A stretch of 64,000 bases of DNA from Candidatus Nitrotoga sp. HW29 (GTDB taxonomy: Bacteria > Pseudomonadota > Gammaproteobacteria > Burkholderiales > Gallionellaceae). The stretch spans positions 1 through 64,000 of the forward strand of contig NZ_CAKMAA020000005.1 in NCBI RefSeq assembly GCF_924101635.2, read 5' to 3'. Of this stretch, positions 19,065-27,703 are shown in pieces (position 1 is the stretch's first letter; every line of letters starts with the position of its first letter). Below the pieces are notes generated by a model. The model had not been told where the DNA came from. It ran no database searches and saw only the letters and a list, made by a program, of their open reading frames with translations. Made by a program: the position numbers and the translations under genes.

Positions 19065-20300
19065 TTATTTAGGAATTGATAATGATTCAGGTGTGCGGAT
19101 TGCTCCAGTTACAAGGTTATTGAGGAGATATTTTTTCTGGTCATTAAGAAATGATAACTTTTTAATTAAGATTCTTACTTCATTATCAGCAGCGTCAAGT
19201 ACTCTAACAATTGCTTTTTGCTCATCAATTTTGCCTGGAATTGCAAAGTTAACACTTTTCATATAATCCCAATCAGCTCTCGGCATACGCGACCCAGAAG
19301 ATACATTGGCCACGTTCACAAATTTTGCTGATTGAACTAAGTAGTATGCATAATTACTATCAATAAATTTTGAGGATTTAAGTACCCAAATTTCTGTTGA
19401 ACAAACACCATCAAATTCGGTACGCAAAAACTTCCTCAAATATGGACGAAGCTTCCCAAAAAGTACATCGCCTTTCTTAAAAACATTCTTTATACTTTTT
19501 TGCAAGTTTGAGTCAGTAAACCCGAGTAATTCAGAATCACCCTTTTGTAAATGCTCTAGCTCTATACATTTGAAATAATCACTGTCAGTTACGGGATTGT
19601 GCTTTTCTGAAGTTGGTTTAAGTAAATCTTCTAGCTCATAATTTACCCATTCGTCGTTATGCCTAGCGATCCGAGTCTTACCACTCAACAACTCCTGCAA
19701 CAAACCTTTTTTGATTTCTTTCTTAGCTTCAATCTTTCGCTTCAATTTCTCAATCGTCTGATCCCATGTTTCAAGAACTGCAACAATTCGCTTTTGCTCT
19801 GGAAGAGGTGGCAGATTTATGTTTACATGATTGAGTGAGGTTCCACTGGTTAGAGCTCTCGTGGTATAAGAACTTTTTTCCATTATCTCCTTGCGTGCCG
19901 ATTGAGCTTTAAAGCAATACTGAGCATATCCAGGTACTAATTTTTTTCCTTTAGGTCGTGCTCGAAGCACGAAACCACTAAAGACGGTGTCTTGAAATTC
20001 ATCAAGCGCCACAGCAGAAAATCCTATCTCATCTAATGTCTCGGAGGTTCTAGTGAAAAATACATCACCCTTTTTTACATTGAATCTAGAGAGCTCTGAC
20101 TTGTTTACTTCGACCCTACCAAAAATATTATCTTTATAAAGTCCTCCGCCTCTATTTACATCCATATAATTTATTATAGGAGTACCTTGTCCAAAATACT
20201 TTTTCTCCTTATTAAGCCCATTTTTAAAATCAAAAATACTAGCGAGCTTTATCGCTTCCCATCCATCATGGATATTTGATTGTTTTGTTTTTATTGGCAT
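19065..20300 (-). CDS. hsdS: Type I restriction enzyme specificity subunit HsdS (two target domains)
   Basis: HsdS reads the target sequence for the restriction and methylation complex. The 411-residue product has two target-recognition domains, each followed by a conserved helix (LPPLPEQKRIVAVLETWDQ after the first, IPGKIDEQKAIVRVLDAAD after the second). This is the full two-domain layout. A second, half-size HsdS stands at the head of the same operon. Confidence 0.94.
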   Translation of the reverse strand: MPIKTKQSNIHDGWEAIKLASIFDFKNGLNKEKKYFGQGTPIINYMDVNRGGGLYKDNIFGRVEVNKSELSRFNVKKGDVFFTRTSETLDEIGFSAVALDEFQDTVFSGFVLRARPKGKKLVPGYAQYCFKAQSARKEIMEKSSYTTRALTSGTSLNHVNINLPPLPEQKRIVAVLETWDQTIEKLKRKIEAKKEIKKGLLQELLSGKTRIARHNDEWVNYELEDLLKPTSEKHNPVTDSDYFKCIELEHLQKGDSELLGFTDSNLQKSIKNVFKKGDVLFGKLRPYLRKFLRTEFDGVCSTEIWVLKSSKFIDSNYAYYLVQSAKFVNVANVSSGSRMPRADWDYMKSVNFAIPGKIDEQKAIVRVLDAADNEVRILIKKLSFLNDQKKYLLNNLVTGAIRTPESLSIPK

Positions 20301-20302
20301 AT

Positions 20303-20998
20303 TTATTTCTGCAACCTCTCCTCCATATATTCTTCTAGCAATTTACGTGAATACGCTTCTCCAAAGTATCGAATCACGAACCTACCAAAAACCACGTACA
20401 TCAAATATGCCAGAATCAAAAATACTCCTAAATAAGTATGGGTATTATTTTTAAAAACTAATACCGACGTTAGAGCAAATGAGAGGATCAGACCTACCAA
20501 CGATGCTCCCCAAAGGTTTCGAAAGAAACCGTATGAAATGTTGTGCTTTAAAACTAAATGCCCGTCACTGACTCGTTTAATAATTAATCCGACAGCTTCT
20601 TTTATCTTCCTTCGTGCCTCATCCTCGTTTCTAACTTCCTCAACTGGGTCAGATAAATTTAGTGAAAAATCACGAGCGACTTTTTTCCTGAACGTATTCT
20701 TGAAATCTGACGAGTATTCCTTGTCAGTTGAAAGCAAAAATCTTGTCGTTGGAAAGTCGCGCTTATTCTTAAATATCTTGTCTTCCAGAAGCTTGCTTGG
20801 AAAACGCACAAAAAATTCTGAAACCAAGTACAGAATCACGACTGCAAAAGTAGCGTTTCCGACGAGTTTCACCGTAAATACTTCACTCGGAATCAGGTCG
20901 GCTAAGTAGTAGTACTGGAGGATATAGAACGGCACCAAACCAATTATGGTTGGATACACTCGTGCTTCCCTTGAATACTTAGAAAAGAAATCTTTCAT
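20303..20998 (-). CDS. Membrane protein with four predicted helices, unknown function
   Basis: The 231-residue product has two predicted helices near the N-terminus (YPTIIGLVPFYILQYYYL and ATFAVVILYLVSEFFV), a charged segment of about 100 residues and two more helices (SLVGLILSFALTSVLVF and YLGVFLILAYLMYVVFG). I do not recognise the family. It is packed between the MBL-fold gene and hsdS with gaps of two to five bases, so it is part of the RM operon. The 2+2 helix layout resembles small membrane effectors of some defence systems; that is inference from shape only. Confidence 0.7.
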   Translation of the reverse strand: MKDFFSKYSREARVYPTIIGLVPFYILQYYYLADLIPSEVFTVKLVGNATFAVVILYLVSEFFVRFPSKLLEDKIFKNKRDFPTTRFLLSTDKEYSSDFKNTFRKKVARDFSLNLSDPVEEVRNEDEARRKIKEAVGLIIKRVSDGHLVLKHNISYGFFRNLWGASLVGLILSFALTSVLVFKNNTHTYLGVFLILAYLMYVVFGRFVIRYFGEAYSRKLLEEYMEERLQK

Positions 20999-21003
20999 AT
21001 CTG

Positions 21004-21846
21004 TTATATGTTAAGCGTGGTGTATGACCGTCCACCGTTTACATCCAACTCAATCAAAAGATGACCATCATTACGAGTCGTGAGAACTTTTCTTTTTGTG
21101 GCAAGCGGACCAAACGGGACGCCAGTTCCAGAGACATGATTAGCATATGTCTGCGCCATTTCTTCCTGTGTTCCATACATAATTTCTTTGTCAGAAATAA
21201 CCACAACCTCAGGAGCACATGACTGAAAAATATCTTCATGATAGCCATTATCACGACCATGATGAGGAGCAACAAGAATGTGAGTTCCTTTCAGATGTGA
21301 TATCACTTCTTGATTATTTAGTATTTTCTCCCACGCTGGTCGTTCAAGATCACCAGAAATACATATCTTTGAGCCTCCATACTCAATAAAAACCATTTGA
21401 CTAAGATGATTAGTGTTCAGATCACCGTCGAGGTCAGCTTGCCGTAGATGATATGTATAGGTCTGATAGATTGGCTTAAAACCAACTACCGGACTTATAT
21501 ATGTATCTTTCAGGTGGCAGACGTGGTTAAGAGCATCAGTAACTTCATATTTATGATATTTAAGTTCTTGGCTAGTGATGTTTTTTGGAAGTCGAGTCGT
21601 CCAAATATCAACTCGAGAGCGTAAATCAGGTAACCAAGAAAAGTGATCGTGATCATAGTTCGTTAAAATCAACCCACCAAGTTTGTTGTTTGGTAGAAGA
21701 TTATTGTCCACAATAAAATCAACTGGTGAAAAATCTCCATCACCACCACAATCAATCAATTGCGCATGATCCTTTTGATCAACAGGGTACAAAAGTATTG
21801 ATTGTCCTGCGCCTACGTTAAAAACCGCAATTTGTAATTTACTCAT
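21004..21846 (-). CDS. Metallo-beta-lactamase-fold hydrolase, ComEC-like
   Basis: The 280-residue product opens with a beta strand pattern (LQIAVFNVGAGQSILLYP), then LIDCGGDGDF, the metal motif TNYDHDHFSW, GDLERPAW and APHHGRDNGY. These are the ordered motifs of the MBL fold as in the soluble domain of ComEC/Rec2. The first His of the usual HxHxDH motif is replaced (NYDHDH), seen in a subset of the family. It lies between hsdM and the membrane protein gene with four-to-five-base gaps. It is not a normal part of a type I RM system. Confidence 0.8.
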   Translation of the reverse strand: MSKLQIAVFNVGAGQSILLYPVDQKDHAQLIDCGGDGDFSPVDFIVDNNLLPNNKLGGLILTNYDHDHFSWLPDLRSRVDIWTTRLPKNITSQELKYHKYEVTDALNHVCHLKDTYISPVVGFKPIYQTYTYHLRQADLDGDLNTNHLSQMVFIEYGGSKICISGDLERPAWEKILNNQEVISHLKGTHILVAPHHGRDNGYHEDIFQSCAPEVVVISDKEIMYGTQEEMAQTYANHVSGTGVPFGPLATKRKVLTTRNDGHLLIELDVNGGRSYTTLNI

Positions 21847-21850
21847 AAAA

Positions 21851-23362
21851 TTATTTGTTAATTCCTAGTTCCTTTAAGTATTCGACCATCTGCTTTTCAA
21901 GCTTCTGAAGCTCTGGCTCAAGCTCAGCCAGCTCTTTAAGATTTGCTTTAATATCCACAGGAACCTCTTCCTCAAACGTATCAACATACCGTGTTATATT
22001 GAGGTTGAAGTCGTTCTCTTCTATTTCGGCCAGATCCACTTTGCGAGCAAATTTCTCTACATCCTTTCGTTTGGTGTATGTGTTGTGAATCTTCTCAATA
22101 TTTTCGGAAGTCAAAACATTCTGTGCTTTTGCTGACTTAAACTCCTTTGATGCTTCAATGAAGAATATGTCTTTCTTCTTTTCGTTCGCTCCACCTTTTT
22201 CACGTGAACGATCAATAACAAAAATTGCCACCGGAATGCCTGTGGTTTGGAAGAGTCCTGCCGGTAGACCAATCACTGCCTCAATAATGTTTTCTTTAAT
22301 AAGCTGTTCTCGAATCTTGCCCTCAACTCCACCACGGAAGAGCACGCCGTGCGGAACAATGACTGCCACACGGCCTGTCTTGGGCTTTGCGGATTCGATC
22401 ATGTGCGTAATGAATGCAAAGTCACCTTTGTCTTTTGGTGGTACTCCTCTCCAGAAACGATTGTATGCGTCTGACTCAGCGTGCTCAGCACCCCATTTTT
22501 TGAGAGAAAACGGAGGATTGGCAACAACGACATCAAATTTCATGAGTTGGTCGTTTTCGACCAACAGTGGGTTGTTGAGCGTGTCACCCCATTCAAGACG
22601 AGCCGAGTCCTTTCCGTGGAGGAACATGTTCATACGGGCGAGCTGGAACGTCGAGCCTGTCGATTCTTGACCATAGAGCGCGTAGTTCTTCGAACCTTTC
22701 TTTTCCACCTCTTCACCTGCCAAGAGAAGAAGACCCCCCGAGCCACAAGCTGGATCACAGATACGGTCGCCCTCCTTTGGTTCGGCAAGCATAGCGACCA
22801 GCTGAGCCACTGAACGAACCGTGAAGAATTCACCCGCTTTTTTGCCCGCATCAGCACCGAAGCGTTCAATCATGTACATGTATGAGTTGCCGATGATGTC
22901 GTCACCCACATCCGATAGGTCAATTTTTGCAAAGTCCTGAATGAGGTGGCGCAGCATTTTGTTACGCTGGGCCAACTTACCCAGTACCGACTCAGAGTTG
23001 AAATCTACACTAAAAACACCTTCGAGTTTTTCACCGTTTGCATCTTCGATACGGCGCAACGCTTTGTTGATTTCATCGCCGATATTGTCTTCCTCAATCT
23101 TGTTGTATATGTAATCAAACGATGATTTTGGGGGGAGATAAAAGCGATCGAGTTTCATCTTCTCCTCGATACGCTTTTCGTTACTTCCAAAGCGCGCCTT
23201 GTATTCGTTATGACGCTTTTTATTAAGGTCACTCAGATACTTGAAGAAGAGCATGGTGAGTGCATAGTCTTTATATACACCTCCATCCACGCTACTTCGT
23301 GAGGAGTCGGCGGCGGCCCAGAGAATTTTATTGAGTTCTTCCTGAGTGAATAGCTTAGTCAT
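21851..23362 (-). CDS. hsdM: Type I restriction enzyme methyltransferase subunit HsdM
   Basis: HsdM methylates adenine in the target sequence and protects host DNA. The 503-residue product has the N-terminal helical domain (EELNKILWAAADSSR), the SAM-binding motif CDPACGSGGLLLLAG near residue 200 and the catalytic NPPF motif (VVVANPPFSLKKW) near residue 280. Length is normal. It overlaps the half-size hsdS upstream by eight bases. Confidence 0.97.
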   Translation of the reverse strand: MTKLFTQEELNKILWAAADSSRSSVDGGVYKDYALTMLFFKYLSDLNKKRHNEYKARFGSNEKRIEEKMKLDRFYLPPKSSFDYIYNKIEEDNIGDEINKALRRIEDANGEKLEGVFSVDFNSESVLGKLAQRNKMLRHLIQDFAKIDLSDVGDDIIGNSYMYMIERFGADAGKKAGEFFTVRSVAQLVAMLAEPKEGDRICDPACGSGGLLLLAGEEVEKKGSKNYALYGQESTGSTFQLARMNMFLHGKDSARLEWGDTLNNPLLVENDQLMKFDVVVANPPFSLKKWGAEHAESDAYNRFWRGVPPKDKGDFAFITHMIESAKPKTGRVAVIVPHGVLFRGGVEGKIREQLIKENIIEAVIGLPAGLFQTTGIPVAIFVIDRSREKGGANEKKKDIFFIEASKEFKSAKAQNVLTSENIEKIHNTYTKRKDVEKFARKVDLAEIEENDFNLNITRYVDTFEEEVPVDIKANLKELAELEPELQKLEKQMVEYLKELGINK

Positions 23363-23939
23363 AGTGTTTTGTTAGGTTTGTAAAGGTGGCATCGAGTATT
23401 TGTTGCTTTAATTCATTCTTGCGATCCAGTATTTTCTGTTGCATCTGCATATTGTGATAAAGGTTGATAATGGCACTTTGTTTCCGTAGGTCGGGCACTG
23501 GTATTTTCAGTTGTTCAAGCAGGCGGCGGGGAAGTGCACCAATGTATGAACCTGTCACAATCTCCGAAAGTGAATCCTGTCCATTTTTTGAATTAAGATA
23601 GTAGGAGACGTACTCAGGCAATACTTTAGGAGCTGTGATGCGGATAATATGCACCGATGACGATGCAATCACATTTGATGCATCCGACTGGAATACGGTT
23701 GATCTAAATGCTCCTGTTTTCATACCTCTTGCAATAACAAGTACATCATCCTTCTTGAGGTAGCCCGCATAACCAGTGGGATCAAAGGCGATTGGAGTGA
23801 GTGTGCTCACGTCGGTAATAAACGCACCACGAACCAGATCCTTCGCCTGAAACACAAGAAGACCACCATTTTTGTCTGGCGTGATGGCACCTCGGAAGGT
23901 GTATCCAGCAATGATAGTAGCGATGTCATGTAATTTCAT
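23355..23939 (-). CDS. Half-size HsdS-like specificity protein
   Basis: The 194-residue product has one target-recognition domain (KLHDIATIIAGYTFRGAI, then LKIPVPDLRKQSAIINLYHN) followed by one conserved helical segment. That is half of a normal HsdS. It is the first gene of the operon and overlaps hsdM. The ATG at 23939 is chosen because the likely promoter ends at 23947, which leaves no room for the ATG at 23945. It may dimerise or compete with the full HsdS. Confidence 0.85.
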   Translation of the reverse strand: MKLHDIATIIAGYTFRGAITPDKNGGLLVFQAKDLVRGAFITDVSTLTPIAFDPTGYAGYLKKDDVLVIARGMKTGAFRSTVFQSDASNVIASSSVHIIRITAPKVLPEYVSYYLNSKNGQDSLSEIVTGSYIGALPRRLLEQLKIPVPDLRKQSAIINLYHNMQMQQKILDRKNELKQQILDATFTNLTKHYD

Positions 23940-23946
23940 GTGCATG

Positions 23947-23975
23947 AGTATAAGTTACTGCACATAAATTGTAAA
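23947..23975 (-). promoter_or_regulatory. Probable promoter of the type I RM operon
   Basis: On the minus strand TTTACA and TATACT are separated by 17 bases, close to the sigma-70 consensus. The expected start point falls at or next to the first hsdS codon, so the message may be leaderless. Confidence 0.5.
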
Positions 23976-24104
23976 GTTAACGCCTTGCAAATTTAACTAT
24001 TTGAATAATATAACATTAATTTAATCACCATTGATAACTTAAAGCACACCATGATGTCACCTTCTCTCCAGATCGGGAGTCTGGCGGTATGAAGGAAAAA
24101 TGCA

Positions 24105-24134
24105 TATAAAAAACCCGGCTATTCCGCCGGGTTT
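24105..24134 (-). terminator. Intrinsic terminator after the ardC-like gene
   Basis: Nine-base arms AAACCCGGC and GCCGGGTTT with a six-base loop, followed on the minus strand by a run of T. The stem overlaps the stop of the frameshifted ardC reading frame. Confidence 0.85.
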
Positions 24135-25068
24135 AAAAGAACTCTTCGTCATACAGTCTTTTCAATACTGCTTTTGTTAGACAAGGTCTCCAAGAACTGA
24201 CTCGCCGCAGATGCCGCACTCGCTGCCACAAATATCGCCGTTTTCTGTTCTTTAAGCACACGAAGCCAGCTTGCAATGTATGCAGCATGATCTGGCCTCG
24301 GATATGTCTGATGCCAAGAGAAGCACACAAAAACGCAGCACCAAGTTCGGCAATAAGCTCTTCCATGGCATAGGCACTTGATCCAAACCGTCCAGACAAA
24401 TCACGCTTGAGACGCGAGGGATGCCCTGACCAATGAATATGCTCATGAAAGAGTACTGCATAGAATCCCTCAATTGCTCTTCCAGATTTTGTATCATGGA
24501 AATTCGCTCGATGAGGCATAAAGACGCGATCTAAAGTCAAGTTGTAGTAGGCGGAGTCACTCCCATATCGTATATCACTCGAAAGTGCGTCAACGAACTC
24601 ATCAACCGCACTAAGCGTGCTGTCGTCAACTTCGTGAGGTGATTCCTGGGATGACCATCCATCCACTTGGTCACTGTTAAATACGAACGAGTGGCGGAGC
24701 ACCGCTCGCGTTTTTTCTGGTTCATCGGTGTCATCGGATAGGTTGTCAGCTGTCTTCTCTTCACGTTTATAAAAGACGACAACAGAACCACGCTCTTCCT
24801 TCCGTACCTGTGCACCAAGTGATTGCCATTGACGGTAAGACGCCCAATATGAACTTGCGTATCCGTTTCGTTGGCCTGCTACCCAAAGTACAAGGGTATT
24901 CACACCACGGTATACATTGCCTGTCGCCGGATTTCGAGGTAGTCCAGCCTGCGCACGTCTATGCCACGGCATCTCAAATACCGATACTCTTGTTTCAATT
25001 GCCTGTACGATTTCATCCGTTACCCGTGCATGGATATCAGACCTATTGCTTGCTTGTGTGTTATTCAT
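24133..25068 (-). CDS. ArdC-like antirestriction protein, 3' frameshift
   Basis: ArdC-type proteins protect incoming DNA from restriction; they join an N-terminal ssDNA-binding domain to a zincin-like domain. Seen here: the N-terminal domain (MPWHRRAQAGLPRNPATGN), the metal motif FHEHIHWSGHPSRL and IAELGAAFLCASLGI. After this, near 24298-24304, the family C-terminus DHAAYIASWLRVLKEQKTA continues in another frame and stops at 24149. The 311-residue frame given here ends in unrelated residues. One missing base would explain it. The gene has an AAGGAGAT ribosome site that is part of a hairpin. Confidence 0.85.
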   Translation of the reverse strand: MNNTQASNRSDIHARVTDEIVQAIETRVSVFEMPWHRRAQAGLPRNPATGNVYRGVNTLVLWVAGQRNGYASSYWASYRQWQSLGAQVRKEERGSVVVFYKREEKTADNLSDDTDEPEKTRAVLRHSFVFNSDQVDGWSSQESPHEVDDSTLSAVDEFVDALSSDIRYGSDSAYYNLTLDRVFMPHRANFHDTKSGRAIEGFYAVLFHEHIHWSGHPSRLKRDLSGRFGSSAYAMEELIAELGAAFLCASLGIRHIRGQIMLHTLQAGFVCLKNRKRRYLWQRVRHLRRVSSWRPCLTKAVLKRLYDEEFF

Positions 25069-25076
25069 TTCTATCT

Positions 25077-25125
25077 CCTTGCCACGTGAGGAATACCGAG
25101 GATTCGGTACTCCTCGATGGCAAGG
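25077..25125 (-). promoter_or_regulatory. Long hairpin overlapping the ardC ribosome binding site
   Basis: Nested arms TTGCCA/TGGCAA, GAGGA/TCCTC and TACCGA/TCGGTA with small internal loops. In the minus-strand RNA the outer arm runs into the AAGGAG site before ardC, so folding could hide it from ribosomes. It lies between the RuvC-like gene and ardC. Confidence 0.65.
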
Positions 25126-25138
25126 AGGGATGTGCTAT

Positions 25139-25672
25139 TTAGTTTGATACAACATCATAGGGACTCGGCACCCCCCTACTCCCATAGTAGACAAGCCCGA
25201 GTGCGGCGGCATCAAAGAGACTCTGTCTTGGGTCTGCACTCATCCACGCTTTTCGAACCCGTGGCAGGCGATGCCCAAAAGCAGGTAGTTGTCTGCCGAT
25301 TGCGAGTGCGATTTCGTACTTTGTCACCGCGCCCACTGAAGCAAAATACTTCTTCACCTCAGTGTTCGGAAAACGACAAAGATCAATGTACTCCGCAGCA
25401 GCGAGATGCGTGAGCATACGGTAGAGTTTCTTTATACGAGAGCTTCTTCTGCTGGAGCGGTCATCGGTATCTTCAATGACGAGCACTTCTGGACAATAGC
25501 GATCAATCAATTCCTTAATCGCCTCGAGTGTTTTTATGTTCCTATGCTTCTCTTTAATTTCCTTTACGCCCCAATCAAATGGATTCTCTGGACCTTCAAA
25601 GAGTACAAATGCGAACCCGCGACTGAAGGGGTATACCGCGAGTATGAGATCCCCCTGACATTCTGACTTCAT
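25139..25672 (-). CDS. RuvC-fold nuclease-like protein
   Basis: The 177-residue product follows the RNase H/RuvC pattern: a first strand (LILAVYPFSRGFAFVLFEG), an acidic motif at the end of a strand (VLVIEDTDD, about residue 64) and a C-terminal helix (LFDAAALGLVYY, about residue 155). In RuvC the first strand carries a catalytic Asp; here that position reads Tyr, so activity may be lost or altered. The start overlaps the XRE gene stop by four bases. Function is inferred from fold pattern only. Confidence 0.6.
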   Translation of the reverse strand: MKSECQGDLILAVYPFSRGFAFVLFEGPENPFDWGVKEIKEKHRNIKTLEAIKELIDRYCPEVLVIEDTDDRSSRRSSRIKKLYRMLTHLAAAEYIDLCRFPNTEVKKYFASVGAVTKYEIALAIGRQLPAFGHRLPRVRKAWMSADPRQSLFDAAALGLVYYGSRGVPSPYDVVSN

Positions 25673-26037
25673 ATTGCTTTGCGTAAACGGGGTGAACGCA
25701 CTGCGCGCTTGAGAGCGAGGGCAAACAGCTCTCGCTTGCGGAATCCCGAAAGGCTGGTAGTGTTGCTGAGCGCCTGGTCCATTTGATACATATTTCGCAT
25801 GACTTCTTCCTCGACCAAGGCGTAGGCATCGGGAAACATTATCGAGGGGGGAACCCCAAAAATGGACTGGCAGGCAAGCGCGACCTCAATTTTGGGGGCG
25901 CGCTTGCTGTTTTCATAACGACTGATTTGCACACTGCTCACGGTACCGACCAAGCCCGCAAGTTCTTTTTGGGTTAAACCCCAATTGCGCCTGTGCATGC
26001 GTAGATAGCACAGAGTGCTATTGCTTTTTTTATGCAT
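25669..26037 (-). CDS. XRE-family helix-turn-helix regulator
   Basis: The 122-residue product has an HTH of the XRE/Cro type at about residues 12-65 (NWGLTQKELAGLVG, then VQISRYENSKRAPKIEVALA). It leads the XRE, RuvC-like and ArdC genes on the minus strand and probably regulates them. The C-terminal half is basic and unrecognised. Confidence 0.85.
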   Translation of the reverse strand: MHKKSNSTLCYLRMHRRNWGLTQKELAGLVGTVSSVQISRYENSKRAPKIEVALACQSIFGVPPSIMFPDAYALVEEEVMRNMYQMDQALSNTTSLSGFRKRELFALALKRAVRSPRLRKAI

Positions 26038-26266
26038 GGTGAATATTGCTTCTGTGATTACTAATCAGAAGCCTAATCATTGTCTCGCTATCGCCACAAT
26101 CCTAGAAGAGGTGAAAATTTTCCAGGGTGGATAATTGGGGGGACGTGGGGAGATGGGGACCAACGTACGAGCTCACAGGAGATTCAATACTCACGTAAAG
26201 ACAAGGTATAAAACAAAGGGCATCGATTGCTCGATACCCACAGAATACGTCCCCAAGTCCCCAAGT
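26038..26266. promoter_or_regulatory. Intergenic region with G-runs facing C-runs
   Basis: Runs of four to six G at about 26136-26161 (GGGGGG, GGGG, GGGG spaced by four bases) are matched about 90 bases on by ACGTCCCCAAGTCCCC (26249-26264). The two could pair, or the G-runs could form a quadruplex. It likely holds the promoter for the XRE operon. Confidence 0.5.
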
Positions 26267-27622
26267 CTACCCGAGCGTCGGATTTTCTTCGTCTTTATGA
26301 TCAATTACACCGTATCGGATACAAAGCTCAGCAACTTTTGATTTTTCAGTGATAGGCAAGACATACACTCCGTGACTCTTGTATGTGAGAAGGCGCAGTC
26401 GCTTACGCAGAATGCCACCGATAACGCGTGCTGATACAGGTCGATCAAATTCCTTTGAAAACTGATTTATGAACGTAGAGGTGATTTCTGAAATTGAAAT
26501 GGCACTGTCTACTCCTCGGCTATACATTGATTGGAGTATTTCGAGCACGCCAGCCTCCATCGACGATGACCGCTCGGCATACAGCTTCTGATCAAACGAA
26601 CGCACCGCTTCACGAATGCCGTTCCTCAGGCTTTCATCTTTGATGATTGAAAGAAGCGGCATGAGTATCTGGTTGAGTCGGGGCGACAGAGACGGATCAG
26701 CCAATGTCACATCAATTTTGATGTCGTGAAGCATGTTGAAACGGTACATGAGCAGTTGATTTCGCAGTAACTTAGCTTCGTATTTTTGTATATCAGGCAG
26801 ATTGATGGGGATGTCTCGTCGCAGACTGCGTTGACCCATTTCCTCAGTGAGAAATCTACTCTCCAGGGCGGCATCTTCAAATGCTTTACGCATTGCCACC
26901 ACCTTTGGCCCATACACATTGAATGCCTGCGGATTAAATTCTCGTTGGGCTGTCATTGCGGTACGCAGGACAGGAAAACCTCTAACGTTGCCATTGTTGA
27001 ATATTTTCACTAGCTCGCTCTTTTCGTCACTGAAGCGGAAGTCTGCTTCGTCGAAGATGAGTGTTCCCCTGAATGTATCGAGTGTATGGAAGATGGGGGA
27101 AACCGTAGAGGCTCCACTCGCAAAGAAAGCTTTGTTGCAAAGGGAACCGATCACGAACAGGGCACGTGTTTTTCCTGAACCGTAATCTCCCCGAAGTCGA
27201 AGGTATGGCAGTTCATTGAAAGCATCGTATATCCAGGTGAGAAGGACGTAGTAGCTCGCAATCTCGCGGAAATGATCCGAGATGTCCACGTATCGGTAGA
27301 TGTATGCCTGGATGTCGTATATGAGCTGCTCGACCGAGTCATAGGGTTCTGGGTTCTCTGCAAAAACTACGACGCCGTGCTTGATGAGATTGTTGGTGGC
27401 GGGGATTGGCTCCACCTTTTCTCCAGTTGGTCTGATGTATGAGGTGTCAATTGAAATGGCACCATCTTTGTATGCGGCAAGAGAAGTTCTCTGTGTGGCA
27501 TGAATTAGGATCGTTTCAACAATGGTTCCGTCAGCAAGGTGCTCAGACACTACCTTGCGAATATTGGCCTTGGTATGAAGTGGTTTCGAAGTCATCAAAA
27601 TAGCATATCGAACCCTTGTCAC
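26267..27622 (-). CDS. AAA-type ATPase, replication-helicase-like
   Basis: The 451-residue product has a Walker A motif in RLRGDYGSGKTRALFVIG (about residue 145) and a Walker B motif LIFDEADFRF (about residue 190), followed by a region with FPVLRTAM and a C-terminal winged-helix-like part. The spacing resembles ATPase domains of plasmid or phage primase-helicases. I cannot name a family with certainty. The annotated start is GTG; an ATG at 27595 is an alternative. It lies divergent from the recombinase genes. Confidence 0.65.
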   Translation of the reverse strand: MTRVRYAILMTSKPLHTKANIRKVVSEHLADGTIVETILIHATQRTSLAAYKDGAISIDTSYIRPTGEKVEPIPATNNLIKHGVVVFAENPEPYDSVEQLIYDIQAYIYRYVDISDHFREIASYYVLLTWIYDAFNELPYLRLRGDYGSGKTRALFVIGSLCNKAFFASGASTVSPIFHTLDTFRGTLIFDEADFRFSDEKSELVKIFNNGNVRGFPVLRTAMTAQREFNPQAFNVYGPKVVAMRKAFEDAALESRFLTEEMGQRSLRRDIPINLPDIQKYEAKLLRNQLLMYRFNMLHDIKIDVTLADPSLSPRLNQILMPLLSIIKDESLRNGIREAVRSFDQKLYAERSSSMEAGVLEILQSMYSRGVDSAISISEITSTFINQFSKEFDRPVSARVIGGILRKRLRLLTYKSHGVYVLPITEKSKVAELCIRYGVIDHKDEENPTLG

Positions 27623-27703
27623 CTGAAGGAGAGGTGAATACTTTCTGTCAGTGCATGTTTCATTCCCTAGTGCTACACATTGATATCAAACAAAATCAAC
27701 AGA

